Of a stretch of DNA of 64,000 bases, positions 12,213 through 23,624 are shown piece after piece; the first letter of the stretch is position 1, and every line of letters begins with the position of its first letter. Source of the DNA: Welwitschia mirabilis (lineage: Eukaryota > Gnetophyta > Gnetopsida > Welwitschiales); contig JBOZIK010000001.1 in the NCBI GenBank assembly GCA_051453625.1, positions 288,951,185 to 289,015,184 on the forward strand, in the 5' to 3' direction. A program made the translations under genes and the position numbers. The notes under the pieces were generated by a model. It saw only the letters and a program-made list of their open reading frames with translations, did no database searches and was not told where the DNA came from.

Positions 12213-13071
12213 TGATGTAGAAGCATTCTTAAAAAATAAAAATAAAGAGTGTATTTTAGTTTAAGTTTTTTTTTAATAAGGTTTTAGTGTGCTTGTATAG
12301 GAAATAAAATCAATCATGTGTAATCTATATGAAGTCATTATATGTAATTATCATGTAGGCATAATGTGTAGTTAGCATGGATGGAATTTATGTTTAGCAA
12401 ATGATAAAGGTGTAAGAAATAAGCTATGTTTAGATACTTTTCTTAGTAAAAGGTGTAAGAGGCTAATATTAGGAGGATTCTTTGCTAATGAAAACTCCTC
12501 TTAGATCCTTATAAATAAGGGGATGTAAGAATATGAAGAGTAAACTAGAGCTCAGAAGGAAGAAATGAGACATCTTAGAGTTGAAGTTTAAGAGAAGCTC
12601 TTATTAGAAAACTTAATGAAGTAGTTACTAGTATAATATCTCAACTCATTTGTATTCTCTTGAAGATTACCAAACATCAGAGTGATAAAGCCTAGGTAAG
12701 GATTNNNNNNNNNNNNNNNNNNNNNNNNNNNNNNNNNNNNNNNNNNNNNNNNNNNNNNNNNNNNNNNNNNNNNNNNNNNNNNNNNNNNNNNNNNNNNNNN
12801 NNNNATTCTCTCTTGAAGGTTACCAAGCATCGGAGTGATAAAGCCTAGATGAGGATTTTATAGATCACTTTTTAAAAGAGCTTGTAGAAGCTATATCAGT
12901 TGTAATTTTAGTTTGTAAGCTTATAAAATTTTTACCCTTAATAAAAAGAGATATTTTCATTTTCTCTAATATGCTATTCATTGCATAGTTTATCTAGTTT
13001 TTTTGGTTCCTTACTAAAAACACAATCCCAAAAGTGTTCTTGGATTTTTTTGTTGCATTATCTTTGCATTA
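12213..13071 (+). repeat. 5' LTR of the Ty3/gypsy element
   Basis: This aligns with 18453-19676 along its length: the TGATG start, a region rich in 'atcatgtgtaat' and 'catgtaggca' blocks, a TATA motif, the 'actcatttgtattctctt' block, and the 'ttactaaaaacacaat' block near the end. It contains a 100-N gap (12705-12804) with about 50 bases duplicated on both sides (12654-12704 and 12805-12856). The exact 3' end is uncertain by a few bases. Confidence 0.8.
12510..12517 (+). promoter_or_regulatory. TATA motif in 5' LTR
   Basis: TATAAATA lies in the part of the LTR where RNA polymerase II promoters of such elements sit. The 3' LTR has TATAAAAA at the aligned place (19270-19277), so the motif is conserved between the LTRs. 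Confidence 0.6.
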
Positions 13072-13073
13072 TC

Positions 13074-13085
13074 TAGTATTAAGGA
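13074..13085 (+). other. Decayed primer binding site (initiator Met tRNA type)
   Basis: TAGTATTAAGGA lies directly inside the 5' LTR. The usual plant site is TGGTATCAGAGC, and most differences are G-to-A or C-to-T. The position supports the call more than the match does. Confidence 0.5.
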
Positions 13086-13399
13086 AACTTTTAGATTTTG
13101 TGTAGAGTTGTTATTGGATTTAATTTAGAATTCTACCAAATAATATAATAGCTTCTCACTTACAAAAGTATCTTGTAAGGTAAGAAGTACTTATAAAAGA
13201 TATTCTACATATAATGTAGGAGATAGAAAAAGAGACAAGTATGAATGATACACTCATACGTTTAGAACCACTTATAGAGAAGAAGCATGAAGAAGAATAG
13301 TCCATGGTGGAGAAGCCATAGAAAGAGAATTTTATACCTAAATATTACAGTATAGAGGAAGAGAAGGCTTTCTTTATGAAATCCCTAGTGAAGTTGGGA

Positions 13400-13900
13400 C
13401 ACAAGGACCTAGTAAGTATAACATTATTTGAAGGAAGTTGGAAGCATAAAAGCATTAAGCCTAGATTCACAAAATAAAGAAATACTTTGAATTGGAGAAT
13501 ATATATGTAAAAAAGAAGGTAAATAATTCTTTAAATCACTTATGAGGATTTGAAGCCAATTAGTAGGAGCATGTTTAAAAGATTCATCAAAATAGAGATC
13601 TTTCAACTTCTTAAAGCTACATGAAGGAGAGTTTTCAAGACAAATGCATGCTACTTTCACATAAGATAAAGATAGTATAAAATATGTAGATACTTTAATA
13701 AGGAGAGACAATTTGTGATGGAATAGACAAATAAATTTCATGCATTAGCTTTCCAAGTAGGATATTTTAACTTTGGCATAAAAGAGGTAATGAGATATGT
13801 TACTAGTTTAAAACTTATTATTTAAGATGATATTGCCATTGTTACTTCTAATATAATAGAGAAAGTATTCCAATTAATTCTATGAGCAAAAAATAATTTA
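13400..13900 (+). pseudogene. gag (capsid) remnant of the Ty3/gypsy element
   Basis: Gag forms the capsid that packages element RNA. The reading KYFELENIYVKKKV near 13470-13510 matches the 'W..xxEKYFExxxIxxxKKV' start of plant chromovirus gag. RYVTSLKLII.DDIAIVTSN.IEKVFQLIL (as separate short blocks, 13793-13890) matches the 'RYxxGLRxxIQDxIA...EAYQLAL' end block. Stops and frame changes separate them. Downstream (about 13900-14330) the zinc-knuckle/linker region is too decayed to read. Confidence 0.75.
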
Positions 13901-14329
13901 CTACAAGGGAGTTCAAATCAAGAAAGATTTGACTAAAAGGAATCACAAAGAAGTGATTGTCATCAAGAAGAATATACTAACCAAGAATGATGGAATAAAG
14001 GTAAATAAGACATCATAGGAAAAGAATATACCTATTAAGAAAGAGGTAGAGTTGGTAATTTTTTAACTATTTTCTATAAATACCATAATTTGGAACATAA
14101 GTACTATGAGTATTTATTATATAAGGAGGCTACATAAACTAATTTTATCTTTAAGGATGGTGAAACAAGTGGAGAATTTGAAAAGAATAAACTATAATAT
14201 ATTACTAAAGAAGAAGGAAAAAATATAAGCATTAAACGAACTCTCAGGTAAGACACAAAAATTATTAAGCATATATCATGATGAATACAACTCTTCAAAA
14301 GTAAATGTAAGTGTAAAGACAAGGTATGC

Positions 14330-14640
14330 AAGGATATAGTTAATTGTGGAGGAACTAGTAACTTGATTTCTACTAAGATAGTGGAAAAGTTTAATTTAGA
14401 GACCATGTTTCATCTAACATAATACTGATTATCTTGGTTGTAGAAGGGATTCCATGTTATAGTTTTAAAATAGTACCTAGTAAATTTTAAAATTGGTAAC
14501 TTTTATGATTAAGTTCATTGTAATGTTATTTTATGAATGATTGTCATTTTTTATTAGGTAAAGCATGATAATATGATAGAAGTTTCATGCATAATGGAGA
14601 GAGAAATACTTATACTATTACTGATAAGAATGAAGTTCTA
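14330..14640 (+). pseudogene. Retropepsin-like protease remnant
   Basis: This aspartic protease would cut the polyprotein. IVNCGGTSNLISTKIVEKFNL (split in two blocks from 14335) fits the family's 'IxDSGSTSNLxS' active-site stretch, but the catalytic Asp codon reads Asn (AAT, a G-to-A change). Further blocks are LSWL.KGFHVIV (about 14425), LVNFKIGNFYD (14477-14512) and a C-H-F-LG pattern near 14545, in the order expected for chromovirus proteases. Dead by stops and by loss of Asp. Confidence 0.75.
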
Positions 14641-15059
14641 TTTGAGTTGTTACTGGATTCAAAGAATATTTCAGTATATGCTTCTTAAGAAGGAAGGAGG
14701 TGATAGAAGAAATAAAAAAAGAAGGTTATGGCATGGCGATGGTATTGAAAATATCTTTAGAATGGTAGTTGAAGGAGTAACCAATAGAGGTAACAGATGC
14801 ATTAAGATCCTTTATATATATTTTTATTTAGGATTTTTCTTCTATTTTACCATCTTTTATAAGCATAAATCATTAGATAGATCTAGTTTTTTGTGCTTTA
14901 TTTCTAAATAAAAAACCATATGAAATGGTACAACATGAAAGAAAGGAGATAAGTAGATAGGTTTAGGAGATACTAGATAAGGAGGTTGATTAAGAAACAT
15001 TTATCAACATATTTTATTTTAGTAATATTAAATCTAAATAAGGGTAATAAAGAGTTACG

Positions 15060-15822
15060 CATGTGTATTCATTCAAGATCCATAAACAAGATAACCATCA
15101 CATTTTTTAATGCCTCTTATGAATGATATTTTGTATTATTTGGTTGGATCATTAGTTTTTAATAAGATAGATTTAAATAATGGATATCATCAAATTCATA
15201 TCTGAGAAGGATATGAGTGAAAGATAGTCTTTAAGATCCCATATGGTTTTCATAAATCATTAGTGATGTTAGTTGGATTGACCAATGCTTTAAGTACATT
15301 CATGAGGTTACTGCTATACATATTAAATCCTTTCCTGGGGAAGTGTACTATTGTTTTTTAAGATGGTATTTTGATATTTATCAAGAATATTAAGAATCAT
15401 AGATAATAATCAAGAAGAGATCTTCAAAGATTAAAGAATAATAATTGATGATAAGTATAAAGAAATGTGTATTTGTTTAGCCAAAGTTAGTCTTCCTTAT
15501 GATAGTTGTATTCAAATATGAAATTAAGATGGATTCAAACAAGATCAAGGCTCTTATGAATTTTCTTAGATCAATTTCATTAAGATATGTGCATAGTTTT
15601 CATAGATTATCAAGCTTTTACATAAGATTTATTAAGAATTTTAGTAAGATTTATGCATCATTATTAGCTACCATCAAGAAGGATTGAGCCTTCAAGTGGA
15701 TCATGGATGAAGATTAGTCATTTGAGTAGTTGAAAAAGAGCATTACTAAAGTACTACATTATAATAAAAAATAGAACTATTGAAGGTTCTAAATTATCAC
15801 TTCCAAATTCTAGTAAGACTTT
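15060..15822 (+). pseudogene. Ty3/gypsy reverse transcriptase remnant, first copy
   Basis: Blocks seen: NKITI near 15090; a decayed 'KIDLxxGYHQIxI' near 15160-15200; LTNA.STFMRLL around 15277-15315; and the active-site block near 15350, which reads F-stop-DG rather than FxDD. From 15530, IKALMNFLRSIS, RYVHSFHRLSSFYIRFIKNF and an AFKW block follow, matching the conserved 'VRSFHGLASFYRRFIKNFS' stretch after the RT. The 15230-15486 part is present again after the next gap. Confidence 0.85.
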
Positions 15823-15933
15823 NNNNNNNNNNNNNNNNNNNNNNNNNNNNNNNNNNNNNNNNNNNNNNNNNNNNNNNNNNNNNNNNNNNNNNNNNNNNNN
15901 NNNNNNNNNNNNNNNNNNNNNNNNNNNNNNNNN

Positions 15934-16185
15934 TTTAAGACCCCATATGGTTTGCATAAATCATTAGTGATGTTGGTTGGATTGACCAATGCTTCAAGTA
16001 CATTCATGAGGTTACTACTAGACATATTAAATTCTTTCCTGGGGAAGTGTACTATTGCTTTTTTAGATGATATTATGATATTTATCAAGAATATTAAGAA
16101 GCATAGATAATAATTAAAAAGATATCTTTAAAGAATAATAATTGATGATAAGTATAAAGAAGTGTGTCTTTGTTTAGCCAAAGTT
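15934..16185 (+). pseudogene. Ty3/gypsy reverse transcriptase, second copy
   Basis: This is a near repeat of 15230-15486, between gaps of 111 and 329 N. This copy keeps the catalytic block as FLDDIMIF (FLDDI at 16060-16074) preceded by GKCTIA. In the first copy the same site is broken. The two are either haplotypes or contig versions of one locus rather than two RT domains. Confidence 0.85.
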
Positions 16186-16514
16186 NNNNNNNNNNNNNNN
16201 NNNNNNNNNNNNNNNNNNNNNNNNNNNNNNNNNNNNNNNNNNNNNNNNNNNNNNNNNNNNNNNNNNNNNNNNNNNNNNNNNNNNNNNNNNNNNNNNNNNN
16301 NNNNNNNNNNNNNNNNNNNNNNNNNNNNNNNNNNNNNNNNNNNNNNNNNNNNNNNNNNNNNNNNNNNNNNNNNNNNNNNNNNNNNNNNNNNNNNNNNNNN
16401 NNNNNNNNNNNNNNNNNNNNNNNNNNNNNNNNNNNNNNNNNNNNNNNNNNNNNNNNNNNNNNNNNNNNNNNNNNNNNNNNNNNNNNNNNNNNNNNNNNNN
16501 NNNNNNNNNNNNNN

Positions 16515-16816
16515 ACTTTTCAAGTATTATGTGTTATGTAAGTAGTAAAGCAATCAGATAAATGATCATGCAAGAAGGAAGACCCATTACCTTCCTTACT
16601 AAGAAGCTAAATGATGCTAAAAAAGGATTAAACCTATGAAAATGAGTTTTATACCATTTTATAAGTACTAAATATGTCAAGACATTGCCTACTACAAAAG
16701 GAGTTCATTTTTCACACAAATCACAAGGCAGTTCAATATATGAACAGGTAAGATAAGTGTAAAGCAAATGAAGTGGATTAAAAAAGGCAAGAATTTAAAT
16801 TTTCAATTAAGAATAA
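16515..16816 (+). pseudogene. RNase H remnant of the Ty3/gypsy element
   Basis: RNase H removes the RNA strand during reverse transcription. Around 16565-16600 the reading 'GRPITF.TKKLND' across frames matches the 'GRPIAFxSxKLN' block. YENEFY (about 16640) fits the 'YxxEFxAxVxxLxHWRHYL' block. 'KEFIFHTNHKA.QYMN' near 16700-16745 fits 'xEFxxxTDHxAL', with the Asp now Asn. Flanked by gaps on both sides (16186-16514 and 16817-16978). Confidence 0.75.
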
Positions 16817-16978
16817 NNNNNNNNNNNNNNNNNNNNNNNNNNNNNNNNNNNNNNNNNNNNNNNNNNNNNNNNNNNNNNNNNNNNNNNNNNNNNNNNNNNN
16901 NNNNNNNNNNNNNNNNNNNNNNNNNNNNNNNNNNNNNNNNNNNNNNNNNNNNNNNNNNNNNNNNNNNNNNNNNNNNNN

Positions 16979-18300
16979 TGATTATAAAAACTTTCATATT
17001 TAAGATATCTTACTGTACAAGGATAACGTATTGTATATTTACAAAAGATCAATAAGGGAAAACATCTTGCAAGAGAAGTATTATGAAAACATGATTAGAC
17101 ATCATGGATTGTATAAAATCTATGAATTATTGAAAAGGTTATACCATTAGCCTAATATGTATAGGGATGTGTAGAATATGGTGTGAATTTTCTCAATATG
17201 TCAAAGACAAAATGGAAAATCATAAAATGCAATATTATACCTACATTACTAGTTTTAATAANNNNNNNNNNNNNNNNNNNNNNNNNNNNNNNNNNNNNNN
17301 NNNNNNNNNNNNNNNNNNNNNNNNNNNNNNNNNNNNNNNNNNNNNNNNNNNNNNNNNNNNNAAGATTATACCTACATTACTAGTTTTAATAAAACAGTAA
17401 CAAGACCTATGCATGAATTTAATCTTTGGATTAGATTATTCCAAGATAAAACATGATTTCATCATGGTAGTTATGGGTAGATTTAGCAAGATGGCATATT
17501 TTTCCCTTGTGCTAAGAGAAGTAATGCTTCATTCATTTCTACAATATTATTTAAAGAGGTTATGAATCTCCATAGGGTACCAAAAATAATAGTTTTAGAT
17601 AGAGGTGTAAAACTTCTCTTTTATTTTTAGGGAACACTATGGTACATGATGGATTTTAAGTTATGGGATTATTGAGTATATCATCCATAAATATATGAAC
17701 AAATAGAAGTGGTAAATCATATCATTAGAAGCCTATTATGATGTCCGTATGAAGGTAAGACAAATAAGTGGAAGGATTATTTACTGCATGTAGAGTTTTA
17801 TTATAATAATTCAATGAATAGGAATGTAGAAGATTCATTATTTAAATTGATATAAGAATGCATCCAAGGATATCATATTTATTTCATGATATACTAGAAC
17901 CTTCAACTATGATAGAGCACTAGGAAAGCTTTGAAAGCATCAAAATTCGAAGGATTTAACAAACAAATAAAAAAGACATATCAAGTTAGAGAAATTTAAC
18001 TTATTAATTGTGTACTTATGAAAAGAAACATTTTTTACAAGATAATATAATAAGCTAAAGTTTTAGGAGATTAGTCCATGTAGAATTGTAAAGAAGATTT
18101 CATTAAAGGAATACTAATTAAATATTCCAAAGAGTATTGGTATTTCACATATATTTAATGTTATAGACTTGATGAAGTACTATGGAAAACCTACAAAGGA
18201 TGAAGATTGAATCATAAAGCTATAGAATTTAAACATGGAAAAGTAAAAACTAAATAAGAAACTAGTAATTATTAAATGATGTAAGAATAATATATGGAGA
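16979..18300 (+). pseudogene. Integrase and C-terminal pol remnant
   Basis: Integrase inserts the cDNA. The readings 'HHGLYKIYELLKR..H' (about 17100-17150) and NMYRDV fit the zinc-binding HHCC region. SKMAYF-like and 'KRSNASFISTILFKEVMNLH' with VPKIIVLDRG (about 17480-17610) match the catalytic core, in which the second Asp is retained as LDRG. IYEQIEVVNHIIRSLL and WKDYLLHVEFYYNNSMNRN (17690-17825) match 'TDGQTEVVNRxLxxLL' and 'W...LxxAEFAYNxxxxxS'. After 17990 a decayed 'VMVHLRKERF' and 'GPCRxxxKI' region follows. A 100-N gap at 17262-17361 repeats about 29 flanking bases. Confidence 0.85.
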
Positions 18301-18331
18301 AAATTCTACAAGGAATACTTACTCCAATTTC

Positions 18332-19247
18332 TAGGAGATCACCCAGAAGATGAAATTTAGATCTTAGAGTAAAACTATCAAAGAACAGACTATAAAGTCT
18401 AGTAAAGGATGAACCCATTTTCTATGATAGGTTATTTTTAAGTGGAAAAGAATGATGAAGTTGCATTCATAGAAAATAAAAACAAAAAGTATTTTAGTTA
18501 TTAGTCTATTTGTTAAGAATTTGGATTTCTTATGTGGAAATAAAATCTTCCATTTGAAATTATCATGAAGGCATATCATGTGTAATCACCATGTAGGCAC
18601 TATGTGCAGTTTATGTAGAAGGAATATTGATGAGAGTAATATGTTTAGTAAAATACAAAGGAATAAGAAATAGGATATCTTTAGATACTATTTTTATTAA
18701 AAGTATAAGAAGCTAATAATAAGATAATTATTTTTTAANNNNNNNNNNNNNNNNNNNNNNNNNNNNNNNNNNNNNNNNNNNNNNNNNNNNNNNNNNNNNN
18801 NNNNNNNNNNNNNNNNNNNNNNNNNNNNNNNNNNNNNNGTAGGAGATCACCTAGAAGATGAAATTTGAATCTTAGAGTAAAATTACTAGAGAACAGACTA
18901 TAAAGTCTTGTAAAGGATAAACCCATCTTCTATGGTAGGTTATTTTTAAGTGGAAAATAATGATGAAGTTGCATTCATAGAAAATAAAAACAAAAAGTGT
19001 TTTTTAGTTAGTAGTCTATTTGTTAAGACTTTAGATTTCTTATGTGGAAATAAAATCTTCCATGTGTAATTATCATGAAGGCATATCATGTGTAATCATC
19101 ATGTAGGCACTATGTGCAGTTTATGTGGAAGGAATGTTCATGAAAGTAATATGTTTAGTAAAATATAAAGAAATAAGAAATAGAATATCTCTAGATACTA
19201 TTTTTATTAAAAGTATAAAAAGTTAATAATAAGATAATTATTTTTTA
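18332..19247. repeat. ~405-bp duplicated block (3' LTR start) around 100-N gap
   Basis: Bases 18332-18738 run into a 100-N gap and reappear at 18840-19247 with scattered differences. As a result the polypurine tract and LTR start occur twice (LTR start at 18453 and again at 18961). Confidence 0.88.
18440..18452 (+). other. Polypurine tract before 3' LTR
   Basis: AAGTGGAAAAGAA sits immediately before the TGATG LTR start, the usual site where plus-strand DNA synthesis is primed. The duplicate copy reads AAGTGGAAAATAA before 18961. Confidence 0.7.
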
Positions 19248-19676
19248 ATAAGGATTACTCTTAAATCATTATAAAAAGAAGGGTGTAAGGAGATGAAGAG
19301 CATGTTGAAGTTGAGAAGGAAAACCTAAGAGATTTTGTAGTTGGATTTTAATAGAAGATCTTATTGAGAAACTTGAGGATATAGTTCCTAGTGTAAGATC
19401 ATGACTCACTTGTATTCTCTTTTGGAGGTTATCAAGCATCAAAGTGGTACAACTGGGATTCAACTTCTGGAGACAACCTTTGAGGAGAACTTGTGGAAGC
19501 TCTACCATTTGCAATTTTAATTTATAATCTTATAATATTTTTGCCATTAATATAAAGACATATTTTAATTCCCTTTAATACTATGTTTATTACATAGTTT
19601 CTTTATACTTTCTATTCTTTACTAAAAACACAATAGAAAAGTGCTCTTGGGTTTTTATTATGCTATCCTTAAATCA
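18453..19676 (+). repeat. 3' LTR of the Ty3/gypsy element
   Basis: It matches the 5' LTR from the TGATG start to the 'ttactaaaaacacaat' block near 19620 and ends at aaatca, followed by tcaag. The apparent length of 1.2 kb includes the gap-related duplication; the real length is about 720 bases. TATAAAAA lies at 19270-19277. Confidence 0.82.
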
Positions 19677-19681
19677 TCAAG
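19677..19681. repeat. Target site duplication, right (tcaag)
   Basis: Partner of ccaag at 12208-12212, with one C/T difference. Confidence 0.65.
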
Positions 19682-21300
19682 TCTACTATTAAGATATTTT
19701 ATGTAGCTTCTGCTTTAAAATTTAATTAGAATAAGTATAATTTTGTTACTAATTAGTAATACATTTTTAATGATCACAATTTAGATATATAGTTTTCTTA
19801 GGTTTAGCTAAAGAAATCCTTTATAATATTAGGAATTTTTACTTCTCTTATAGGTTCATGAGATACACAGTAGAAGCTTATAAATCATAAGATTAAGGAT
19901 AAAACTAATAAATTGCATAATAAATTATTAACTTTAATAGGGCATTAATTATTGGAAAAATATATTCTTTTAGTTCTTTTGATTTACTTTTTAAGTTTTA
20001 TGATTTCTTTAGCTAATGATTTTCATGTGTGAACATCCATACTTTTAATGTTTTATGGAATGCTCAAGCTACTAAAAAAGGATCGTAGAATGTTGCTTAC
20101 CATTAAAATGATCATTTATGCTTTTTTTGGTTCTTAAGCTTGGAAACAAATTTTTAAGCTATGACTACAAGTGGCATCTAAATAGAGTAATTAGCCTCTG
20201 GATATTTATAATCCCATTTATATTTTATTTAATTTAAAAGTTAACACTATAATTGGAATTGATCCCTTTTAGATTTTATGAAATTTTTCATTGAAGTAAA
20301 GATCTTAGTTAAGAATTCATTAGTTATCGTATGATCACTTGGTTAGGTTTCCAGATTTACAAATATTATATTAATATAGGACATGTTCATGACTAATTAG
20401 TTAATAATATGAAGAAAAAGAATTTGTCTTTTGTAGTAATTTTAATTATTGGAATTATCATATTTTTCTTAATTCTTCTTAGTCTTACATCTATATGCAA
20501 TTACAATCATTTTGGATAGCTGATCAAGATCTCCACCAATTTAATTCATTTAAAAAATTAAATCATTATAAATATTTTATTAAAGGTATTTATATTCTTT
20601 TTTAAAGGATATTAATTAATTAGAGTAAGATTTTAACAAATTATAGTTTAGATAACATTGTTAATTGGCTATAAATGTTTAAGAGAATATGGAATGCTCT
20701 AAACTAGTCTAAGGTTAAATCTTCATAATGTCTCTTTATCATTAGGATTTACCTCTTCATGAACATCTATAGCACTTTTACAATGAAAAGATCAAATTCC
20801 CATTATATGAATGTGTAAAGTATTTTTGATGTTTTTAATCTGAATCTGTTTGAACTTAAAATTTAGCTACATTATTTATTTTGTAACTTCAAATGCGTTA
20901 GCTTAAGTTTTTAAGTGATCTAAAAGGGGGTTGTTAACAACTAAATAAGAAAAATGTCAATTTATTTTTATACTTCAAATCTATATATGACCTTTATAAG
21001 ATGGAATTTTTCAAGATATTTCATGATTTTAATGTAATAATTCACTTAGAAGATATCATTTTCAAACCTTTATCTACAAATTAGCTTTAAATAATAACAT
21101 AGAATTAGAAAATTCTGTTGAAGGCTTCATATTTGATTATTTTAATGGATTCCTAGTTGACACTTAAATATCAAAATTGATTACTTTTATTTTATATTAT
21201 TTTATTTCTTGATTTTCTATAGTTTTAGTTGGTTGGTTTTTTTTTTAGTCTTACCTCTCTTTGTTGTATTTATTTCATGTAAAAGAATCATGTTAATGAG
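19682..21300 (+). mobile_element. LINE/L1 retrotransposon, 3' portion (continues from 12207)
   Basis: The translation resumes the L1 ORF2 that the Ty3/gypsy element cut. An FYVASALKFN block just after the junction fits the 'F..ASGLxxN' stretch that follows the FADD motif. 'LKKSFIILGIFTSLI' (about 19805-19850), 'KIKDKTNKLHNKLLTLIGH' (19890-19950) and NDFHV (about 20020) match the order LGIPxG, 'KINxKLxxWxxRxLSLAGR', and the next conserved block of plant L1. Farther on (about 20750-21050) the C-terminal zinc-ribbon-like region is only weakly readable. The 3' end and poly(A) were not located. Confidence 0.8.
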
Positions 21301-21723
21301 GTAAGATCCTTAATAGTTTCTCCTCATCTCTCTATATAACCTATTTTATTAATTTCTATTACTATAAAAAATATATTTTTTTCTCAAGTAAAAATATATT
21401 ATTTATAATCTTAAACATATCTAAATGTACTAGATTTAGAATGTAATTATGTAAAAATTCAAGTATAAACAACCATGTATATTTTTATTAGTTATCTTAA
21501 CTTATATCTTTTAGATGCTTTTGTTAATTGTTTTATTTTATGATCCTAGGAATTATGTAAATATTTTTTAGAGTTTATGTTTCCCACAATGATAGTTTGT
21601 ATTAGATATTTTAGCATAGTTTATACATTGTTTATATAATTGTTCCTTTGAATAATATTAAATGTGGTATCCTTTTGGAGAAATAGATTTTTATTATTTC
21701 TTTAATATTTAAAGATAATGTTG
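21301..21723. other. AT-rich spacer
   Basis: I see no coding signal or repeat structure here. It may contain the 3' UTR of the plus-strand L1. Confidence 0.5.
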
Positions 21724-21930
21724 TTCAAGATGTCTTCCCTAGTGGTAAGGTTAAGAATCACAAGAACCTAAGGTCCTAGGTTTAAATCCTTGTAGAGAAA
21801 GAGGGACTAATGAAATGTTGCACCTTGGTATTTATCATCGTATGTTTTCATAGGCTCTAGTACTATAGGACATTGTGTGGCACATGCTATCTACCTATAA
21901 TTCTATGGATTTAAGAAAAATGTTAATCTT
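21724..21930 (+). mobile_element. tRNA-derived SINE, decayed
   Basis: TAGTGGTAAGG at 21740-21750 fits an RNA polymerase III A box. GGTTTAAATCC at 21779-21789 fits a B box (usual form GGTTCGAATCC, changed by C-to-T and G-to-A). The spacing of about 30 bases between them is typical for tRNA-derived SINEs. The downstream body has no coding capacity. It is not a tRNA gene: no acceptor or anticodon stems fold around the boxes. Both ends are estimates, and I did not find clear target duplications. Confidence 0.65.
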
Positions 21931-23613
21931 GATTATTTCTTGGTTAGTCATTCTTCAACTTAAACCTTTTTTTAATGGATGTAATTTTTATAAGGTGATC
22001 AGGTTCTAAGAAAAGTTTTTTCATTAGTAATAAAAAAACTAACATTCATAATAAATATTTCAAAAACTACTGTGATACCCATAGGAAATTTAATTATAAT
22101 AAATACTAAAGTTTAAGAAAAAATATGAAAAAAAAATTTAAAATGTCAATTTTTTTAAATTTTATATAGGAAAATAAAATTCTCTTCTGAAACTTTCTCA
22201 TCCTCATCACTTGGACTAGGAACTACATGAGATCAAATATGGCTTTTAGGACCAAAATTCCATAAATTATAGGAGGGAATTAAGATCAAGTTGGATATTT
22301 TTAGCATATATTTAAATATGAAAAGGAACATCCTAGATAATATGTAATTTCTTTTAAAACTCAAACTGATCACAAGATATAAAACCTTTATACTTGAATA
22401 TAATGTCACATATCTATTTTCATCCAAAAAAAAAACATAAAATTGAAATAAATTCCATAAAACTTCATAGAAGGTTTAATGTTAGTGATATGTCCTAATC
22501 AGACTTTTTTCCAATGTGGTTAAAACCCTTAAAGGATATGAGATGTTCACATCCAAGTGTTATGAGAAAATTTACAAGAATAAAAGACATGATAAAAGTC
22601 TTTTTACATTGAGTAAAGGGGATATTTTGCTTTTGCAAATCATATAAATATAAAACATTTTTCAAAGAATAGACCTTCATAACAAAATGTATCAAATGAA
22701 ATTCTTAGACTTTGGTATTACAAGAAGTTTCTAGAGGTTTTCACAAGGATAAAAGAAACTACCTTCCATGTTATTATCACTTCATTTTTAAAAATGAAGC
22801 ATATCTTTCCACTGATCTTCTAGTGAGAAAAAAAATTTAAAAATAATCTTATTAATAATAGAGAAATAAATAATGGTGGAGTAAGAAAGCCTTTCAAATA
22901 TACTATATTTAATTCAAAAATAATGATATAATATTAATAAACTACATAATTTCTTAAAAAGTAAAATACATTATAAGTGTTAAATCATAAAGGGACTAAA
23001 ACTTTTATTATGAAATCCACTACCAATTCATTTAAGTATTATAAAGATAAACCACACCTTTTTAAAATAATTTGTCTACAAGATTTAGATATTATAAGCC
23101 AAAGTAAATTTTCTCTAATGATATCCATCAAAAATTTAATTTTACATCACAATGAAAAAACGATCTTTATTAAATGCTTAATTTTCTCTATTTTATAAAA
23201 TATATGTACCAAGATTTATAAATACTTTTTAATAAATGTGATTGTAGTTTAATTTTTACATTTTTAACCATCTTAAATTTAGTTAATTAAATATTTAAAG
23301 GTTATAAATAACATGTTTAGCATTGATTTTTTACTTGTAAAGCCTTTATCTTAATTACTAATAAAAGGTATTAACAAATATGGATAAATTATTTTTATTG
23401 TGTAGATCATGCTAAGCTATTTAACTTTGGATCAAAGATGCAAATCTTATGGAGACTAGCATTATTGCTAGATTCATGATGCCACTAGAATTTTAAAGCA
23501 TGATGGGTTTAATAAAAGTTATAGAAAATATCAAATACAAAAAATAAAGTCAAATTTACAAAAATTAACAAAATTAATTAAATGCCAGAAAGTTGAAAAA
23601 GCTTCTAAAAGGA
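21931..23613. other. Unassigned AT-rich stretch
   Basis: Short open frames occur (minus strand 22233-22427 and 22495-22695; plus strand 22977-23198). I recognise none of them, and their length and composition are what AT-rich DNA of this kind gives by chance. No terminal repeats were seen. Confidence 0.5.
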
Positions 23614-23624
23614 TTTTTTTTTTT
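23614..23624 (-). other. Poly(A) tail of the minus-strand L1
   Basis: Eleven T on the plus strand follow, in minus-strand sense, GGTTTTTAACC. A 'TTTGGTTAAAAA'-like 3' end is common in plant L1 elements, so this likely marks the 3' terminus. Confidence 0.6.

Larger units (their letters stand above)
12213..19676 (+). mobile_element. Ty3/gypsy retrotransposon (chromovirus-like), nearly complete, dead
   Basis: All parts are present in canonical order: 5' LTR, PBS, gag, protease, RT, RNase H, integrase, polypurine tract and 3' LTR. The gag and protease blocks resemble plant chromovirus (CRM/Reina-like) polyproteins; I did not see a clear chromodomain. The LTRs begin TGATG and end in A or CA. Real LTR length is about 710-720 bases once gap-related duplications are removed. 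The LTRs are clearly diverged (by eye about three quarters identical), so the insertion is old. It sits inside an L1 ORF2 that continues on both sides. Duplicated blocks at 15230/15934, 17233/17362 and 18332/18840 inflate the length. Confidence 0.88.

Noticed and set aside
21724-21800. Possible tRNA gene
   Set aside because: A and B boxes are present, but no cloverleaf stems form and a non-coding body follows; a SINE fits better.
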